A stretch of 64,000 nucleotides of DNA, from NCBI RefSeq assembly GCF_014642655.1, contig NZ_BMIR01000010.1, positions 93,728-157,727 on the forward strand, given 5' to 3'. The notes below the pieces were generated by a model that was given only the letters and a program-made list of their open reading frames with translations, had not been told where the DNA came from and did not search any database. Positions 8,729-17,899 of this stretch are shown here, one piece after another; the stretch's first letter is position 1; each line of letters begins with the position of its first letter. Source of the DNA: Pullulanibacillus camelliae (GTDB taxonomy: Bacteria > Bacillota > Bacilli > Bacillales > Sporolactobacillaceae). The position numbers and the translations under genes are program-made.

Positions 8729-9631
8729 TTGAAGAAATTTAGTGCAATCTTACTTACAATGATCGTCGCTGCTGCTTTCGCTCTTGTTGGCTGTGGCTCA
8801 AGCGACAAAGGGAGTAGTGGAAGTGACAGTTCTAAGTCCATTGGGGAACAATTAAATTATACGATTACGGGTATTGACCCAGGCGCTGGGGTCACTCAAG
8901 CTGCGCAACAATCTATAAAAGATTACGGGTTGGATAAGTATAATGTGCAAACGAGCAGTGAATCGACCATGATGGCTTCATTGAAAAAAGCGATTGATAA
9001 TAAACAACCGATTGTGATCACCGGATGGTCTCCACACTGGATGTTTGCAAAATATGATTTGAAGTATTTGGATGATCCTAAAAAATCATTTGGTGATGCA
9101 GAAAATATTTATACCGTTGCGCACAAAGGCTTTTCTAAGAGCCATCCAAATTTGGCGAAATTTTTTAGTCAATTCCAATGGACAGATGATGACATGAATG
9201 CAGTGATGCTGAAGCAACAAAGCAATGATGATGCCTTAGCGGCTGCAAAGGATTGGGTAAAGGACAATCAAGATAAGGTAAGCAAGTGGACTAAAGGAAT
9301 CAAAAAGGGGAATGGTGAAGAGATCAAAATGGCTTATGTCGCTTGGTCATCTGAAGTTGCCAGCACAAATGTTGTCAAGGCTATTTTAGATAACCTTGGC
9401 TATAAAGTCACGCTTCAACAGCTCGATGCTGCGCCAATGTGGGCAGCTGTGGCCAAAGGAAGTGCTGATGTCACGCTTTCTGCTTGGCTTCCAGTTACCC
9501 ATAAAGCTTACTATCAAAAGTATAAAGATCAGGTAGAAAAACTTGGTGTGAGCTTAAAAGGAACTAAGCTTGGATTAGTTGTTCCTAAATACATGAAAGA
9601 TGTAAATTCGATCAGTGATTTGAAAAAATAA
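8729..9631 (+). CDS. opuAC: Glycine betaine-binding lipoprotein OpuAC
   Basis: Extracellular substrate-binding subunit of OpuA, tethered by lipid. 300 residues, TTG start behind TAGGGGGAAAAA. Signal peptide residues 1-21 end in the lipobox LVGC, with Cys22 as the lipidated residue, then a Ser/Gly-rich linker. The mature part is an OpuAC-type two-lobed binding fold with conserved tryptophans (GWSPHWMF, AYVAWSSE, PMWAAVAKG, LSAWLPVTHK) that would form the aromatic cage for quaternary ammonium groups. Last gene of opuA, followed by a strong terminator. Confidence 0.95.
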   Translation: MKKFSAILLTMIVAAAFALVGCGSSDKGSSGSDSSKSIGEQLNYTITGIDPGAGVTQAAQQSIKDYGLDKYNVQTSSESTMMASLKKAIDNKQPIVITGWSPHWMFAKYDLKYLDDPKKSFGDAENIYTVAHKGFSKSHPNLAKFFSQFQWTDDDMNAVMLKQQSNDDALAAAKDWVKDNQDKVSKWTKGIKKGNGEEIKMAYVAWSSEVASTNVVKAILDNLGYKVTLQQLDAAPMWAAVAKGSADVTLSAWLPVTHKAYYQKYKDQVEKLGVSLKGTKLGLVVPKYMKDVNSISDLKK

Positions 9632-9640
9632 GCCATATAA

Positions 9641-9670
9641 AAGGAAGCCGGAAATTCACGGCTTCCTTTT
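9641..9670 (+). terminator. Terminator of the opuA operon
   Basis: AAGGAAGCCG (9641-9650) pairs with CGGCTTCCTT (9659-9668) around an 8-base loop and ends in TT. Confidence 0.9.
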
Positions 9671-9813
9671 GAATGGAGCGGGCTGGGCTCTTTATATATG
9701 CTCCAAATGACAAAATAGCGTCGAAGGCTTTTTAAAACGGCCAAACATGCTAAAAGTGAATAAATCACGGCAATTAAAAAATGCATGGCACACTCATTTT
9801 ATAAAATCTCTAA

Positions 9814-9849
9814 GTTAAAAGAACCAGGCAAATGTCCGGTTCTTTTAAC
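9814..9849 (-). terminator. Terminator of the C39-like peptidase gene
   Basis: GTTAAAAGAACC (9814-9825) pairs with GGTTCTTTTAAC (9838-9849). On the minus strand the hairpin abuts the stop of the peptidase gene, and the A/T arms act as the U-tract. Confidence 0.75.
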
Positions 9850-10439
9850 TATAGATAGGAAATCGCTTGCTGACCAAATTGCTTCCAGCCGTCGATAAAG
9901 TCCTGTTTGTTGCCGGGACGATTTTTGATGTTGTCGAGAGGATCGTTAAAATACACAAAATCCTCGTTATAGCCAGTAATGACAACAGCGTGCTCTTTAT
10001 ATGTTATTTTAAGAGTTCCGTGAGCCGTAAGCCATGTTTCCCAATGTTCGTCCTCCACATAATTATAGCGGCTGGTTACAATAACCCAAACTGGAAACCC
10101 ACGGTCGATTTGTCCCTCTATACGTGCCCATTCGCAGTCTGTCAAATCAATGATTCGATCGCCAAGAAAGGTTTTAGCTAATTGGACAATTGGACGATGA
10201 AAGGTTCCAAGACCTGGTGTTTCAAAACTATACATGTCTCCAACAAAGCCATCGTTGGGATGTCCGTGAACACCGTCTGTCTCAAAAGGGACCTTAACAA
10301 CAGCCTCAGCGAGCTGCAGCTTATCGACTTGGATCTTCGCGTGCTGGAGCAACATACAAAGGGATGTGACCTCACAGCCCCTTGGCAGTTCGGGTAATTG
10401 TGCAATGAGTGGGACATCAATCATTTTTGCACGTGTCAT
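9849..10439 (-). CDS. C39-like cysteine peptidase family protein
   Basis: Papain-fold protein of the Peptidase_C39_2 group. About 196 residues with no signal peptide or membrane segment. The catalytic elements are visible: the Cys in LPRGCEVTSL (residue 22), the His in EHAVVITGY and the following Asp in VYFNDPL. The GTG at 10451 is part of the Shine-Dalgarno GGAGGTGG, so the ATG at 10439 is preferred. It lies divergent from the SASP gene 120 bp away, which may suggest a sporulation setting, but that is only positional. Substrate unknown; many such proteins in Bacillales are uncharacterised. Confidence 0.75.
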   Translation of the reverse strand: MTRAKMIDVPLIAQLPELPRGCEVTSLCMLLQHAKIQVDKLQLAEAVVKVPFETDGVHGHPNDGFVGDMYSFETPGLGTFHRPIVQLAKTFLGDRIIDLTDCEWARIEGQIDRGFPVWVIVTSRYNYVEDEHWETWLTAHGTLKITYKEHAVVITGYNEDFVYFNDPLDNIKNRPGNKQDFIDGWKQFGQQAISYL

Positions 10440-10558
10440 TTTACTTGCCACCTCCGATTACTGGTAGTAAATTCGCCATAGTTCATGGTAAAACCTTCTT
10501 TTACGTTATGTACATAGCAGGAGAGTAGAAGGTCAAACTAGGATTGGGAGGTGATTAA

Positions 10559-10759
10559 GTGGCTAACAATAATAGTAACCAATTGCTTGTCCCAGGAGTG
10601 GAACAAGCGGTGGAACAAATGAAGCAGGAAATCGCCAGTGAATTTGGTGTTCGATTAGGCGCAGATACGACCTCTCGTGGCAATGGTTCTGTTGGTGGCG
10701 AAATTACAAAGCGTTTAGTTGCGCAGGCACAGCAGCAAATGCCTGGACAAAATAAATAA
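10559..10759 (+). CDS. Alpha/beta-type small acid-soluble spore protein
   Basis: DNA-coating spore core protein that protects the chromosome in dormant spores and is degraded at germination. 66 residues, GTG start behind GGGAGGTGATTAA. The germination protease site region is visible in [12 protein letters not shown], and the second conserved helix reads [13 protein letters not shown]. Length and both motifs match SspA/B/F-like proteins; the exact paralogue cannot be named. Expression in the forespore by sigma-G is expected from the family, but I could not resolve a clear -10/-35 pair. A strong hairpin follows. Confidence 0.95.
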   Translation: MANNNSNQLLVPGVEQAVEQMKQEIASEFGVRLGADTTSRGNGSVGGEITKRLVAQAQQQMPGQNK

Positions 10760-10770
10760 GTATGGCAATA

Positions 10771-10799
10771 AGGGAAGCAGCCTGGGCTGCTTCCCTTTA
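10771..10799. terminator. Bidirectional terminator between SASP gene and msmX
   Basis: AGGGAAGCAGCC (10771-10782) pairs perfectly with GGCTGCTTCCCT (10785-10796) around TG, followed by TTAAAA. It lies between convergent genes and probably serves both. Confidence 0.85.
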
Positions 10800-10814
10800 A
10801 AAGTGATGACATGT

Positions 10815-11915
10815 TTAGCGAATGCGTAATTCAGTTTCTGGATCAAAGAAATGCGCTTTATTCATATCAAGAGCCAATGTGATGTTTTTACCACTGCTGG
10901 CGTCTGTACGAGAATCAACGCGAGCGACGAACTGATCTTCACCAATGTTTGAATACAAGAAGGTTTCAGCCCCCATTAATTCAGCCACTTCAATGGCAGC
11001 TTCAAATGTCGTATCTTTGGATGCTTCGATGAAAAGAGGTTCATCATGGATATCCTCTGGGCGGATGCCGAGAACGACTTCTTTATTGACATAGCCGCGC
11101 TCGCGCAATAATTTCATTTTGCCTTCAGGAATCTTGAAGGTGTGCTCGCCAACGATTGCCTTGCCGTCCTCAAGTCTTGTTTTTAAGAAGTTCATCGCAG
11201 GAGATCCCATGAAACCAGCAACGAAAATGTTTTCAGGAAGGTCATAGACTTCTTTCGGCGTACCGACTTGTTGAATGACACCATCCTTCATGACAACAAT
11301 GCGTGTTGCCATCGTCATGGCTTCAGTTTGATCGTGTGTTACATAAATTGTAGTGGTTTGCAGCCGTTGATGAAGTTTAGTTAACTCGGCACGCATTTGT
11401 ACACGAAGCTTAGCATCAAGGTTTGATAAGGGTTCGTCCATGAGGAATACTTGAGGATCACGGACGATGGCACGACCGAGTGCAACACGCTGTCTTTGAC
11501 CACCGGAAAGTGCTTTTGGCTTACGATCAAGAAACTTATCAATGCCAAGGATCTTTGCTGCATTTTGGACGCGTTTCTCAATTTCATCTTTTTTGAATTT
11601 GCGAAGCTTAAGTCCAAAGGCCATGTTATCATAGACGTTCATGTGAGGATACAGCGCATAGTTTTGGAAAACCATTGCGATATCGCGATCTTTTGGTGCA
11701 ACGTCGTTGACGAGGCGATCACCAATGTAAAGCTCACCGGCAGTAATATCTTCAAGTCCTGCGATCATGCGAAGCGTAGTTGACTTACCACAACCAGATG
11801 GACCAACGAAAACGATAAATTCTTTGTCCTTAATATCAAGATTAAAATTATCTACTGATTTTGTTTCAGCTTTGTCATAGACTTTGTCAATACCTTTCAT
11901 TACAATACCAGCCAT
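10815..11915 (-). CDS. msmX: Multi-sugar ABC transporter ATPase MsmX/UgpC type
   Basis: ATPase that energises several carbohydrate importers in Bacillales (maltodextrins, arabinan, galactan and others in B. subtilis) that lack their own ATPase gene. 366 residues, ATG behind AAGGGGGA. Walker A GPSGCGKST (residues 38-46), Q-loop FQNYALYPHM, signature LSGGQRQR, Walker B VFLMDEPLSNLDAKLR, and a C-terminal TOBE-like domain (VLGIRPEDI) that fits the UgpC/MalK group. It stands apart from any permease genes, as usual for MsmX. The next upstream gene on this strand is a PucR/CdaR-type regulator, as I recall from the B. subtilis msmX neighbourhood. Confidence 0.95.
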   Translation of the reverse strand: MAGIVMKGIDKVYDKAETKSVDNFNLDIKDKEFIVFVGPSGCGKSTTLRMIAGLEDITAGELYIGDRLVNDVAPKDRDIAMVFQNYALYPHMNVYDNMAFGLKLRKFKKDEIEKRVQNAAKILGIDKFLDRKPKALSGGQRQRVALGRAIVRDPQVFLMDEPLSNLDAKLRVQMRAELTKLHQRLQTTTIYVTHDQTEAMTMATRIVVMKDGVIQQVGTPKEVYDLPENIFVAGFMGSPAMNFLKTRLEDGKAIVGEHTFKIPEGKMKLLRERGYVNKEVVLGIRPEDIHDEPLFIEASKDTTFEAAIEVAELMGAETFLYSNIGEDQFVARVDSRTDASSGKNITLALDMNKAHFFDPETELRIR

Positions 11916-12032
11916 GAAGGAGTCCCCCTTGAATTCGTTTTCAATCTACTTTTATTGTAAGCGATTTATTCCATCGATAGAAGAGGGCAGTCTGCACAAA
12001 GATTTCAGGAATTATTGTATACATGTTACAAG

Positions 12033-12929
12033 TCAACCAAGGCTATACTTTAAAATACCAATATAAATAATAGCAGCATCAATAAAGGTCTTCGGATCAA
12101 GGTCCGTTTTTTCATGAAATTTATCCAAGCGATATTGCAAGCTATTGCGATGGATGTAGAGTGCCTTGGAAGCGGTAGAGACATTCATATTGTGTTCAAA
12201 AAAGGTGAGCAATGTTTCTTTGAGCTCAGTGCCTCCTTCAGATAGCGCGTTTTGAATCTTTTTAAACATAAAATCAGCCGCCTCAGGCGAGAGATTCTCC
12301 AGTAAAAATATTGGAATTAAATGATCAAGTGATGTGACCCGTTTTCGTGGATAGATGCGTAAAAAGCGTTCAAAAAGCTGATGATGCCATTCATAGCTTG
12401 ACTTTGACAGCTGAGCTGTATAAAAAATGGCACCAATCATAACGGCGACATCGACGAAGAATTCTGTAGCCATGAGATCGACGATTTCCTCAGCAACAAC
12501 ACGTTTTGATGGTTCCGAGAGGATGAGGATAGCCTCGTTTTCCCTCCAAAGCAAAACGGGTGTCTCTGAAACCAGAGCAGACATTGCCTCTTCGAAAGCG
12601 GCAAGATCATTGGGCAGTGATTTAAAATGGATGTAAATAGGATAGGCAGGAAACGAGAGCCCCGGGCTATCTTTTGGGTTGCTAGCCTCAGTGCCATTAA
12701 ATAAAAGGTTTGCCCAAGCCTTTTGCGCAGGGCTTTTTGGCGTGGTGAATTGATCAACGGTTTCATAATAAAGCTTCAAAAGCTGAAGCTCCTTTTCAGT
12801 TACGGCCGATTTCTTAATGCCAAATTGGATATGTGCTTGATCTTGAAACCAATAATAGGACTCCAGATGTTCTTGATCGTTATAATATGTAAAAGCTTGT
12901 CCATAAATGGCCTTTAAGGCTTCAAGCAT
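12033..12929 (-). CDS. PucR/CdaR-type helix-turn-helix regulator
   Basis: Transcription regulator with a C-terminal PucR-type helix-turn-helix (HTH_30): LKETLLTFFEHNMNVSTASKAL, then YIHRNSLQYRLDKFHE near residues 235-280. The N-terminal two thirds have no domain I can name and presumably sense a ligand. 298 residues from the ATG at 12929, which has AAGGAGT at correct spacing; the frame is open further upstream but would overlap the neighbouring small gene. It lies upstream of msmX on the same strand (117-bp gap), so a role in carbohydrate uptake is possible; effector and targets unknown. Confidence 0.75.
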   Translation of the reverse strand: MLEALKAIYGQAFTYYNDQEHLESYYWFQDQAHIQFGIKKSAVTEKELQLLKLYYETVDQFTTPKSPAQKAWANLLFNGTEASNPKDSPGLSFPAYPIYIHFKSLPNDLAAFEEAMSALVSETPVLLWRENEAILILSEPSKRVVAEEIVDLMATEFFVDVAVMIGAIFYTAQLSKSSYEWHHQLFERFLRIYPRKRVTSLDHLIPIFLLENLSPEAADFMFKKIQNALSEGGTELKETLLTFFEHNMNVSTASKALYIHRNSLQYRLDKFHEKTDLDPKTFIDAAIIYIGILKYSLG

Positions 12930-12993
12930 GGCGATGAACTCCTTATTAATAAAATGATGCACCTCGATCAAATGAGATCGAGGCGGGGAAAAG

Positions 12994-13179
12994 CTAGGAT
13001 TCGCGTGGTGGTTCCTCACGCTGAACAATTTCATGATAGTGATCGACAGAAGGATGATCATACTTGGTATTGACCGTTCCACCAGCCATTCCTTCGCTCA
13101 TCATACGGTCGATATCCAAATAGTATTCAGCACGTCCTTCGTAGTCAAGGTCTTTATCTCGATGAGATGATTTGTTCAT
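12994..13179 (-). CDS. Small conserved-looking acidic protein, unknown function
   Basis: 61 residues, ATG at 13179 behind AAAGGGGGA, strongly supporting translation. The protein is highly charged, with no membrane segment or cysteine, and has a central DIDRMMSEGMAGGTV motif that I associate with small uncharacterised Bacillales proteins (YozQ-like is possible). It precedes the PucR-type gene on the same strand by 65 bases, so cotranscription is likely. Function not assigned. Confidence 0.65.
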   Translation of the reverse strand: MNKSSHRDKDLDYEGRAEYYLDIDRMMSEGMAGGTVNTKYDHPSVDHYHEIVQREEPPRES

Positions 13180-13469
13180 GCTGCATTCCCCCTTTATTTA
13201 AAGGGTTTCCCTCGCACTCTGTTTTCATGAAATAGAGCTCAAGGAAATTTTAAGCATCACAAACATGATATAGCAGGGTTCGTGAATACGGCTAACAAAA
13301 GCGTCCTCAATTAAAGAGATGTTTGCTTATTCTTTCTGGAAATGTCAAAGACATAAAAGAATAAAAGGAATGCATTAAAACGCAGTAACACCTATATTAA
13401 ACATAACAATAAAAACGAAGTGTGTAAATAATAATAGCATTCGCATTTTTACCGCAAATGGATGGCGTG

Positions 13470-14813
13470 TTATTCTACACTAGAAAGCGTCAAAGGCTTT
13501 AATAGACTAAGCTTACTGAGATATAAACAATAGTTGAACCAATAACGGTGAATCAGTTTAGTCTGGTGGCGGATTTTAGGATGATGAAAAATCACCTGTC
13601 CTGGTCGAGCATTAATTTCAAAGAGCCACAGTCTATTTTCTTGATCAAGGCCGAGATCGAAACCGAGCTCACCGATGAGATCATCTGTTTGTTCATCGAG
13701 CGCTTCACTTATGGCGACAACATCTTCTTTTAACCCCTTTACATATTTCTGAGCGGTTTCTTGATCAAAAATATCATTTAAAGCAAGAATTTGACCACCA
13801 TAATACGTATGAGTAGTAATGGTGTTTACCGCAGCGACCTTTGCGGCGATGGCGCTTAAGTGCCATTTCCCTTCCCCGTCTTTGTTTGTATGCACGCGAA
13901 AGTCAAAGGGATGCTTGTTGTGTTTTTGCAAATCTATGCCCTGCTGAATCACATATTGACTGGCTAAATGGCTGTGAAATTCACTGATTAGACAATCCTT
14001 AAGGGAAGCGTACTGGTGTTTTACACAGCGCTCCGGTGTATTGGTTTCGCAGATATACCCTTCCCCATGTTTTATAATGCGTTTGATCCCTAACCCATGA
14101 CTGCTTTTTTTCGGTTTGACATAAACCGTGTTAAAATAATCAAGAGCTTCTTTTAAATGCTTAGATGTAAAGTCATAGGTCTGCGGGAGAAATTGGCTGG
14201 ATAATGGATGAGCCTTAAGAAATTGGTGGATATCCCATTTATTAAAGAAGGATGGATTGAACCAAGGAATTCCATAATTATGATGGAATTGGCTTTTGAC
14301 ATATTTGACACTTTGCTTATTCTCCGCACGTCTATTCGGGGTGCGGTCATAGACAACATGTGGAAAGGGCACCTCCTGTTCACGCCAGTCTCCTTCGTCA
14401 TACAGTAGGCCGGTTAAAGTGCCAAGTTCCCATTGAATTTGCCGGGGTGTAAAAACAAATGCGCAGCCTCCCGCTTGTCTGGCATATTCTAATAGACCTT
14501 TCATTTCCTCTGTTCTTTGCCCAAAGGGAAGGATGGCATTGGGATGATAATGTGTCGTAAAGATTCCGATGATTGGCATGAAATGTAAGGTGTCCTCTTG
14601 TTGGAGAAAATGCCATTTTTGGTTATAGGGAAGTCCTAGTCTTTTCCATACTTCTTCGGACACATAGCATTTCGGTTGGGAGGTTGGCTTAAATACGCAA
14701 TTGACATATTTATTTGAAAAGCAAAGTTTAGAAAGCGATTTTTGGTATAATGCCGTTGGCAGATATACAGTATTCGGTTTATGGTTAAGCTTTTCTACTT
14801 TAAATAAATCCAT
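13470..14813 (-). CDS. yheC: YheC/YheD family endospore coat-associated ATP-grasp protein
   Basis: Sporulation-related protein of the YheC/YheD group; B. subtilis members are associated with the spore coat. 447 residues from the ATG at 14813 behind TTGGAGG; a TTG at 14828 overlaps that ribosome site. The N-terminal half carries the family part (FTPRQIQWELGTLTGLLYDEG), and the C-terminal 250 residues form an ATP-grasp fold: VYVKPKKSSHGLGIKRI (ATP loop), then LGFDLGLDQENRLWLFEINARPG with the metal-binding Glu and Asn. B. subtilis has two adjacent paralogues; here there is one, so choosing yheC over yheD is uncertain. Divergent from yheB. Confidence 0.85.
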   Translation of the reverse strand: MDLFKVEKLNHKPNTVYLPTALYQKSLSKLCFSNKYVNCVFKPTSQPKCYVSEEVWKRLGLPYNQKWHFLQQEDTLHFMPIIGIFTTHYHPNAILPFGQRTEEMKGLLEYARQAGGCAFVFTPRQIQWELGTLTGLLYDEGDWREQEVPFPHVVYDRTPNRRAENKQSVKYVKSQFHHNYGIPWFNPSFFNKWDIHQFLKAHPLSSQFLPQTYDFTSKHLKEALDYFNTVYVKPKKSSHGLGIKRIIKHGEGYICETNTPERCVKHQYASLKDCLISEFHSHLASQYVIQQGIDLQKHNKHPFDFRVHTNKDGEGKWHLSAIAAKVAAVNTITTHTYYGGQILALNDIFDQETAQKYVKGLKEDVVAISEALDEQTDDLIGELGFDLGLDQENRLWLFEINARPGQVIFHHPKIRHQTKLIHRYWFNYCLYLSKLSLLKPLTLSSVE

Positions 14814-14922
14814 GTATGTGGCCTCCAAAATCCCTTAGTGAGTGAGTGCATTTATATATATTCATATGCTTTAATAATGGGCATGTGCCTGTTTAAACAA
14901 ACGGAAAAAAGGAATGAACGAG

Positions 14923-16062
14923 ATGTCGATTGGAGAAATTATTGGAACCTTTTTATTACTTATTATAGTGGGTGCGCTTATAGGCGGAGTGACGAATTTT
15001 CTTGCAATAAAAATGTTATTTAGGCCACACCGTGCCATCATGATAGGCGGCTGGCGGCTTCCTTTTACTCCTGGTTTGATCCCGAAACGAAGGGAAGACA
15101 TTGCAAAGCAGTTGGGCAGGCTGGTGATGAAGCATTTACTTACAGCAGAAAGCTTAGAAAAAAAGTTTATGGACAGTCACTTAAAGGAGCAAATGACAAG
15201 TATTGTCCAAGCAGAGTTGAAAAAGTGGTTAGAGGATAGTCAGCCTTTGGCTCATTATCTGGGGTCAGAGCGCCAATACACTGTAAAACAGCTGGATGCC
15301 AAACTCAATGATTGGATCATGCAGTCTTTTATTTCATTATGGGAAAGCCATCAACAGAATACCCTATATCAGCTCCTTCCGGATGAAATACAGCAGAAGA
15401 TTTCCAGCCAACTTCCTCAATTTTCTCAATTGATCGGCCAGCGTCTGATCAATTATTTAGAGAGTGACGAAGGAAAAGAAAAGGTGAAGGGAGAGTTAGA
15501 CCGCTTTTTTGAAGGAAAGGGCTTTTTAGGGAGCATGCTAGGAATGTTTCTTGGCAATCAAAGCCTCATGGACAAACTGTATCCCGAGCTCATTCGCTTT
15601 CTCAATCAGCCTTCATTTATTGCGGCTTTGCATGAACTATTGGAACGAGAGTGGCTCGAATTGCAGCACAAGACATTGAAGGAACTGGATGAAACTATCC
15701 ATTTACAGGAAATGTTGAAAAATGCTATCAATGATAAAGTGAGTCAGCTGTTCTCTATAGAGACAGTGTTACAACAAACGCCTGGAGAGTTGTTGGGAGA
15801 TGTAAAGGATCAATTAATAGGTAAGGTCGCTCATGCAGTGGATTATGGTCTACGCATGCTTGCGAAAAGAACCGTTTCATTATTAGAAGCACTCGATCTA
15901 GAGAAGTTGGTAACAGATCAAGTCCGCGCTTTTTCTATTCAAGAACTTGAAGAAGTAGTACTGATGATTTCAAAGAGAGAATTTAAGATGATCACCTATC
16001 TTGGGGCCTTTCTCGGTGGGGTCATTGGTATTGTTCAGGCAGTGGTCATGTTATTTATTTAA
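14923..16062 (+). CDS. yheB: YheB-like DUF445 membrane protein
   Basis: Membrane protein of the DUF445 family, function unknown. About 379 residues from the ATG at 14923, which AAGGA precedes at nine bases; an ATG at 14914 is too close to that site. An N-terminal membrane helix (residues 4-28) leads into the signature GGVTNFLAIKMLFRP and PFTPGLIPKRREDIA, a long helical middle, and a C-terminal membrane helix ending FLGGVIGIVQAVVMLFI. Same position as yheB in B. subtilis, between yheC/D and yheA. Confidence 0.88.
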   Translation: MSIGEIIGTFLLLIIVGALIGGVTNFLAIKMLFRPHRAIMIGGWRLPFTPGLIPKRREDIAKQLGRLVMKHLLTAESLEKKFMDSHLKEQMTSIVQAELKKWLEDSQPLAHYLGSERQYTVKQLDAKLNDWIMQSFISLWESHQQNTLYQLLPDEIQQKISSQLPQFSQLIGQRLINYLESDEGKEKVKGELDRFFEGKGFLGSMLGMFLGNQSLMDKLYPELIRFLNQPSFIAALHELLEREWLELQHKTLKELDETIHLQEMLKNAINDKVSQLFSIETVLQQTPGELLGDVKDQLIGKVAHAVDYGLRMLAKRTVSLLEALDLEKLVTDQVRAFSIQELEEVVLMISKREFKMITYLGAFLGGVIGIVQAVVMLFI

Positions 16063-16185
16063 ATCCGTCACTTTTTTAGGCTGCGGGGTGAAGTGTTGAA
16101 TACTTTTTGTTACACTTGAATAGAAAGAAAAAATGATGGACGAAGAAAAGCTTTTTTGTCTGTTTTAAAAATTAGGAGGAATAGA

Positions 16186-16548
16186 ATGGCAAATCTTTAT
16201 GATATTGCTTACAGCTTGGAAAAAGCGATTCGCGAGAGCAATGAATATGGCGCATTGAAGACCGCTCATGAGGCCATTGAAAAGGATGAAAGTGCGAAGC
16301 AACTCTTCGATAGCTTTCGTGAACTACAAATGTCCTTGCAGCAAAAGCAAATGCAAGGCGAGCAGCTTTCAGAGGATGAAGCGAATCAAGCCAATCAACA
16401 GTTTCAACTCGTCCAACAGCATCCAACGATTAGCAAATTGCTTGTAGCGGAACAGCATATGAGCACGGTTCTATCAGATGTCAACAAAATTATCGCGCAG
16501 CCATTAGAGGAGCTCTATACAGCGGCCGATGATAATAGTGTTAACTAA
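16186..16548 (+). CDS. yheA: YheA/YlbF-family protein
   Basis: Small helical protein of the YlbF/YmcA/YheA group. YlbF and YmcA act with YaaT in RNA maturation through RNase Y, while YheA has no settled role. 120 residues from the ATG at 16186, behind TTAGGAGGAATAGA. The sequence is all-helical with heptad-like spacing (YDIAYSLEKAIRESNEY, then DESAKQLFDSFRELQMSL). Downstream of yheB by 123 bp and followed by a long-stem terminator. Confidence 0.85.
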   Translation: MANLYDIAYSLEKAIRESNEYGALKTAHEAIEKDESAKQLFDSFRELQMSLQQKQMQGEQLSEDEANQANQQFQLVQQHPTISKLLVAEQHMSTVLSDVNKIIAQPLEELYTAADDNSVN

Positions 16549-16576
16549 AATAAAAATGAGATGGACTTAAAATCAC

Positions 16577-16635
16577 AGCCCTAATAAAGCTGGTGGAATG
16601 AGACATAAAATCCGCCGGTTTTATTGGGGCTTTTT
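16577..16635 (+). terminator. Terminator after yheA
   Basis: AGCCC-TAATAAA...TGGTGG pairs with CCGCCGG-TTTTATT-GGGGCT in a long imperfect stem, ending in TTTTT at 16631-16635. Confidence 0.8.
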
Positions 16636-16788
16636 GATTGAAGGGGTATAAAATAGTCCCCCCCCTGAGTATAAGGCTTAGGTATCCGCCACTATGCCTT
16701 CGGACAGCAACTTAAGCTAAAAGTTCCTCTAAATATCCAGTCGGCTCGCTGTATCCTCCCATAAATCCACTATTTTTTGATTCTAATA

Positions 16789-16835
16789 TTGTATAGCGTT
16801 TTCATTTGAGATATAATGCAACTAAATCGGTTTAG
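16789..16835 (+). promoter_or_regulatory. Promoter and LacI-type operator of the kdg/uxu operon
   Basis: TTGTAT (16789-16794), exactly 17 bp, then a perfect TATAAT (16812-16817) give a strong sigma-A promoter. The near-palindrome CTAAATCGGTTTAG (16822-16835), with the central CG typical of LacI-family sites, covers the expected start of transcription, so the first gene product most likely represses its own operon. Between the promoter elements, GCGTTTTCA matches only the right half of a catabolite-responsive element; the left half is poor. Confidence 0.8.
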
Positions 16836-16848
16836 TAAGAGGGATGGT

Positions 16849-17859
16849 ATGAAGAGAGTGACAATGGCTGATGTGGCCGAACGTGCTGGAGTGTCAAAAA
16901 GCACTGTATCACAATATTTAAATCAACGCTATGAATACATGGGAGAGGAGACAAAAAAGAAAATAGCAGAAGTCATTGATGCTACGGGATATCAGGCAAA
17001 TACATTAGCGAGAAGTTTGAAGCAAAAACGGACATTTACAATAGGTGTGATTGTCGCCAATATTCTTCATATCTTTTCAACTCAAGTGATTCGAGCGATT
17101 GAGGATGTATGTCATCAACAGGACATTTCTGTGATTGTTTGCAATGCAGATGATGACCCAAAGAAAGAGGAAAAGTACATCACAATGCTACGCGCCAAAC
17201 AAGTCGATGGGCTCATTGTCTTTCCCACAGGGGAGAATAAGACTTTATATGATCAAATGGTGCAGGAGAGGTATCCACTCGTCTTTGTTGATCGGTTGGT
17301 GGAAGGGCTTTCGGTAGATACCTTTCTCCTAGACAATAAGGCTGCTTTGCGTTTAGCCGTCGACTATCTTGTTGAAAAGCAGCATAGATATATAGCGATC
17401 ATCACAACGTCATTGATACGTCATGTGACACCAAGGGTTGAACGGATTTCGGGTTATAGAATAGCATTAGAGCAGCATGATCTTCCCATTCACGAGGAGT
17501 ATATTCAAGGGGTTAATGTTGAGGATATCTCTATTGCTTTAGCACACCTATTAGCTCTGACCCCGAGACCTACCGCTATTATTGCAGGCAATGATTTAAC
17601 CTTAATGGAAATTTTAAAATCAATAAAACGGGACAAAAAGCATATTCCCAATGATTTTGCGCTGCTGGGGATCGATGATGTTGCTTATGCTCCACTATTT
17701 GAGCCGCCGCTAACAACGATCGCTCAGCCCGCCTTTCAAATAGGAGAGGCAGCAGCTAGGTGCTTACTTGAAAAAATCAATAGTGAATCGATGAATGACA
17801 GGCGTCAGCCGGGCATTCATCGCTTTCAGCCAAAGTTGGTGGTTCGCGCATCGTGTTAA
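16849..17859 (+). CDS. kdgR: LacI-family regulator, KdgR-like
   Basis: Repressor of the following sugar-acid genes. 336 residues from the ATG at 16849 behind AGAGGGAT; an upstream ATG at 16816 falls inside the -10 box and operator, so it is rejected. The N-terminal helix-turn-helix reads TMADVAERAGVSKSTVSQYLN, with the hinge GYQANTLARSLKQKRT, followed by a periplasmic-binding-protein-like effector domain (VDRLVEG, IIAGNDLTLME, LLGIDDVAYAPLFEPPLTTI). B. subtilis KdgR controls kdgRKAT and responds to 2-keto-3-deoxygluconate or its phosphate; this gene heads an equivalent cluster, so the same effector class is inferred. Confidence 0.85.
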   Translation: MKRVTMADVAERAGVSKSTVSQYLNQRYEYMGEETKKKIAEVIDATGYQANTLARSLKQKRTFTIGVIVANILHIFSTQVIRAIEDVCHQQDISVIVCNADDDPKKEEKYITMLRAKQVDGLIVFPTGENKTLYDQMVQERYPLVFVDRLVEGLSVDTFLLDNKAALRLAVDYLVEKQHRYIAIITTSLIRHVTPRVERISGYRIALEQHDLPIHEEYIQGVNVEDISIALAHLLALTPRPTAIIAGNDLTLMEILKSIKRDKKHIPNDFALLGIDDVAYAPLFEPPLTTIAQPAFQIGEAAARCLLEKINSESMNDRRQPGIHRFQPKLVVRASC

Positions 17860-17899
17860 AGGTGTACATGTTTCATTAAATGGGGAGGAGATGAAAGGC

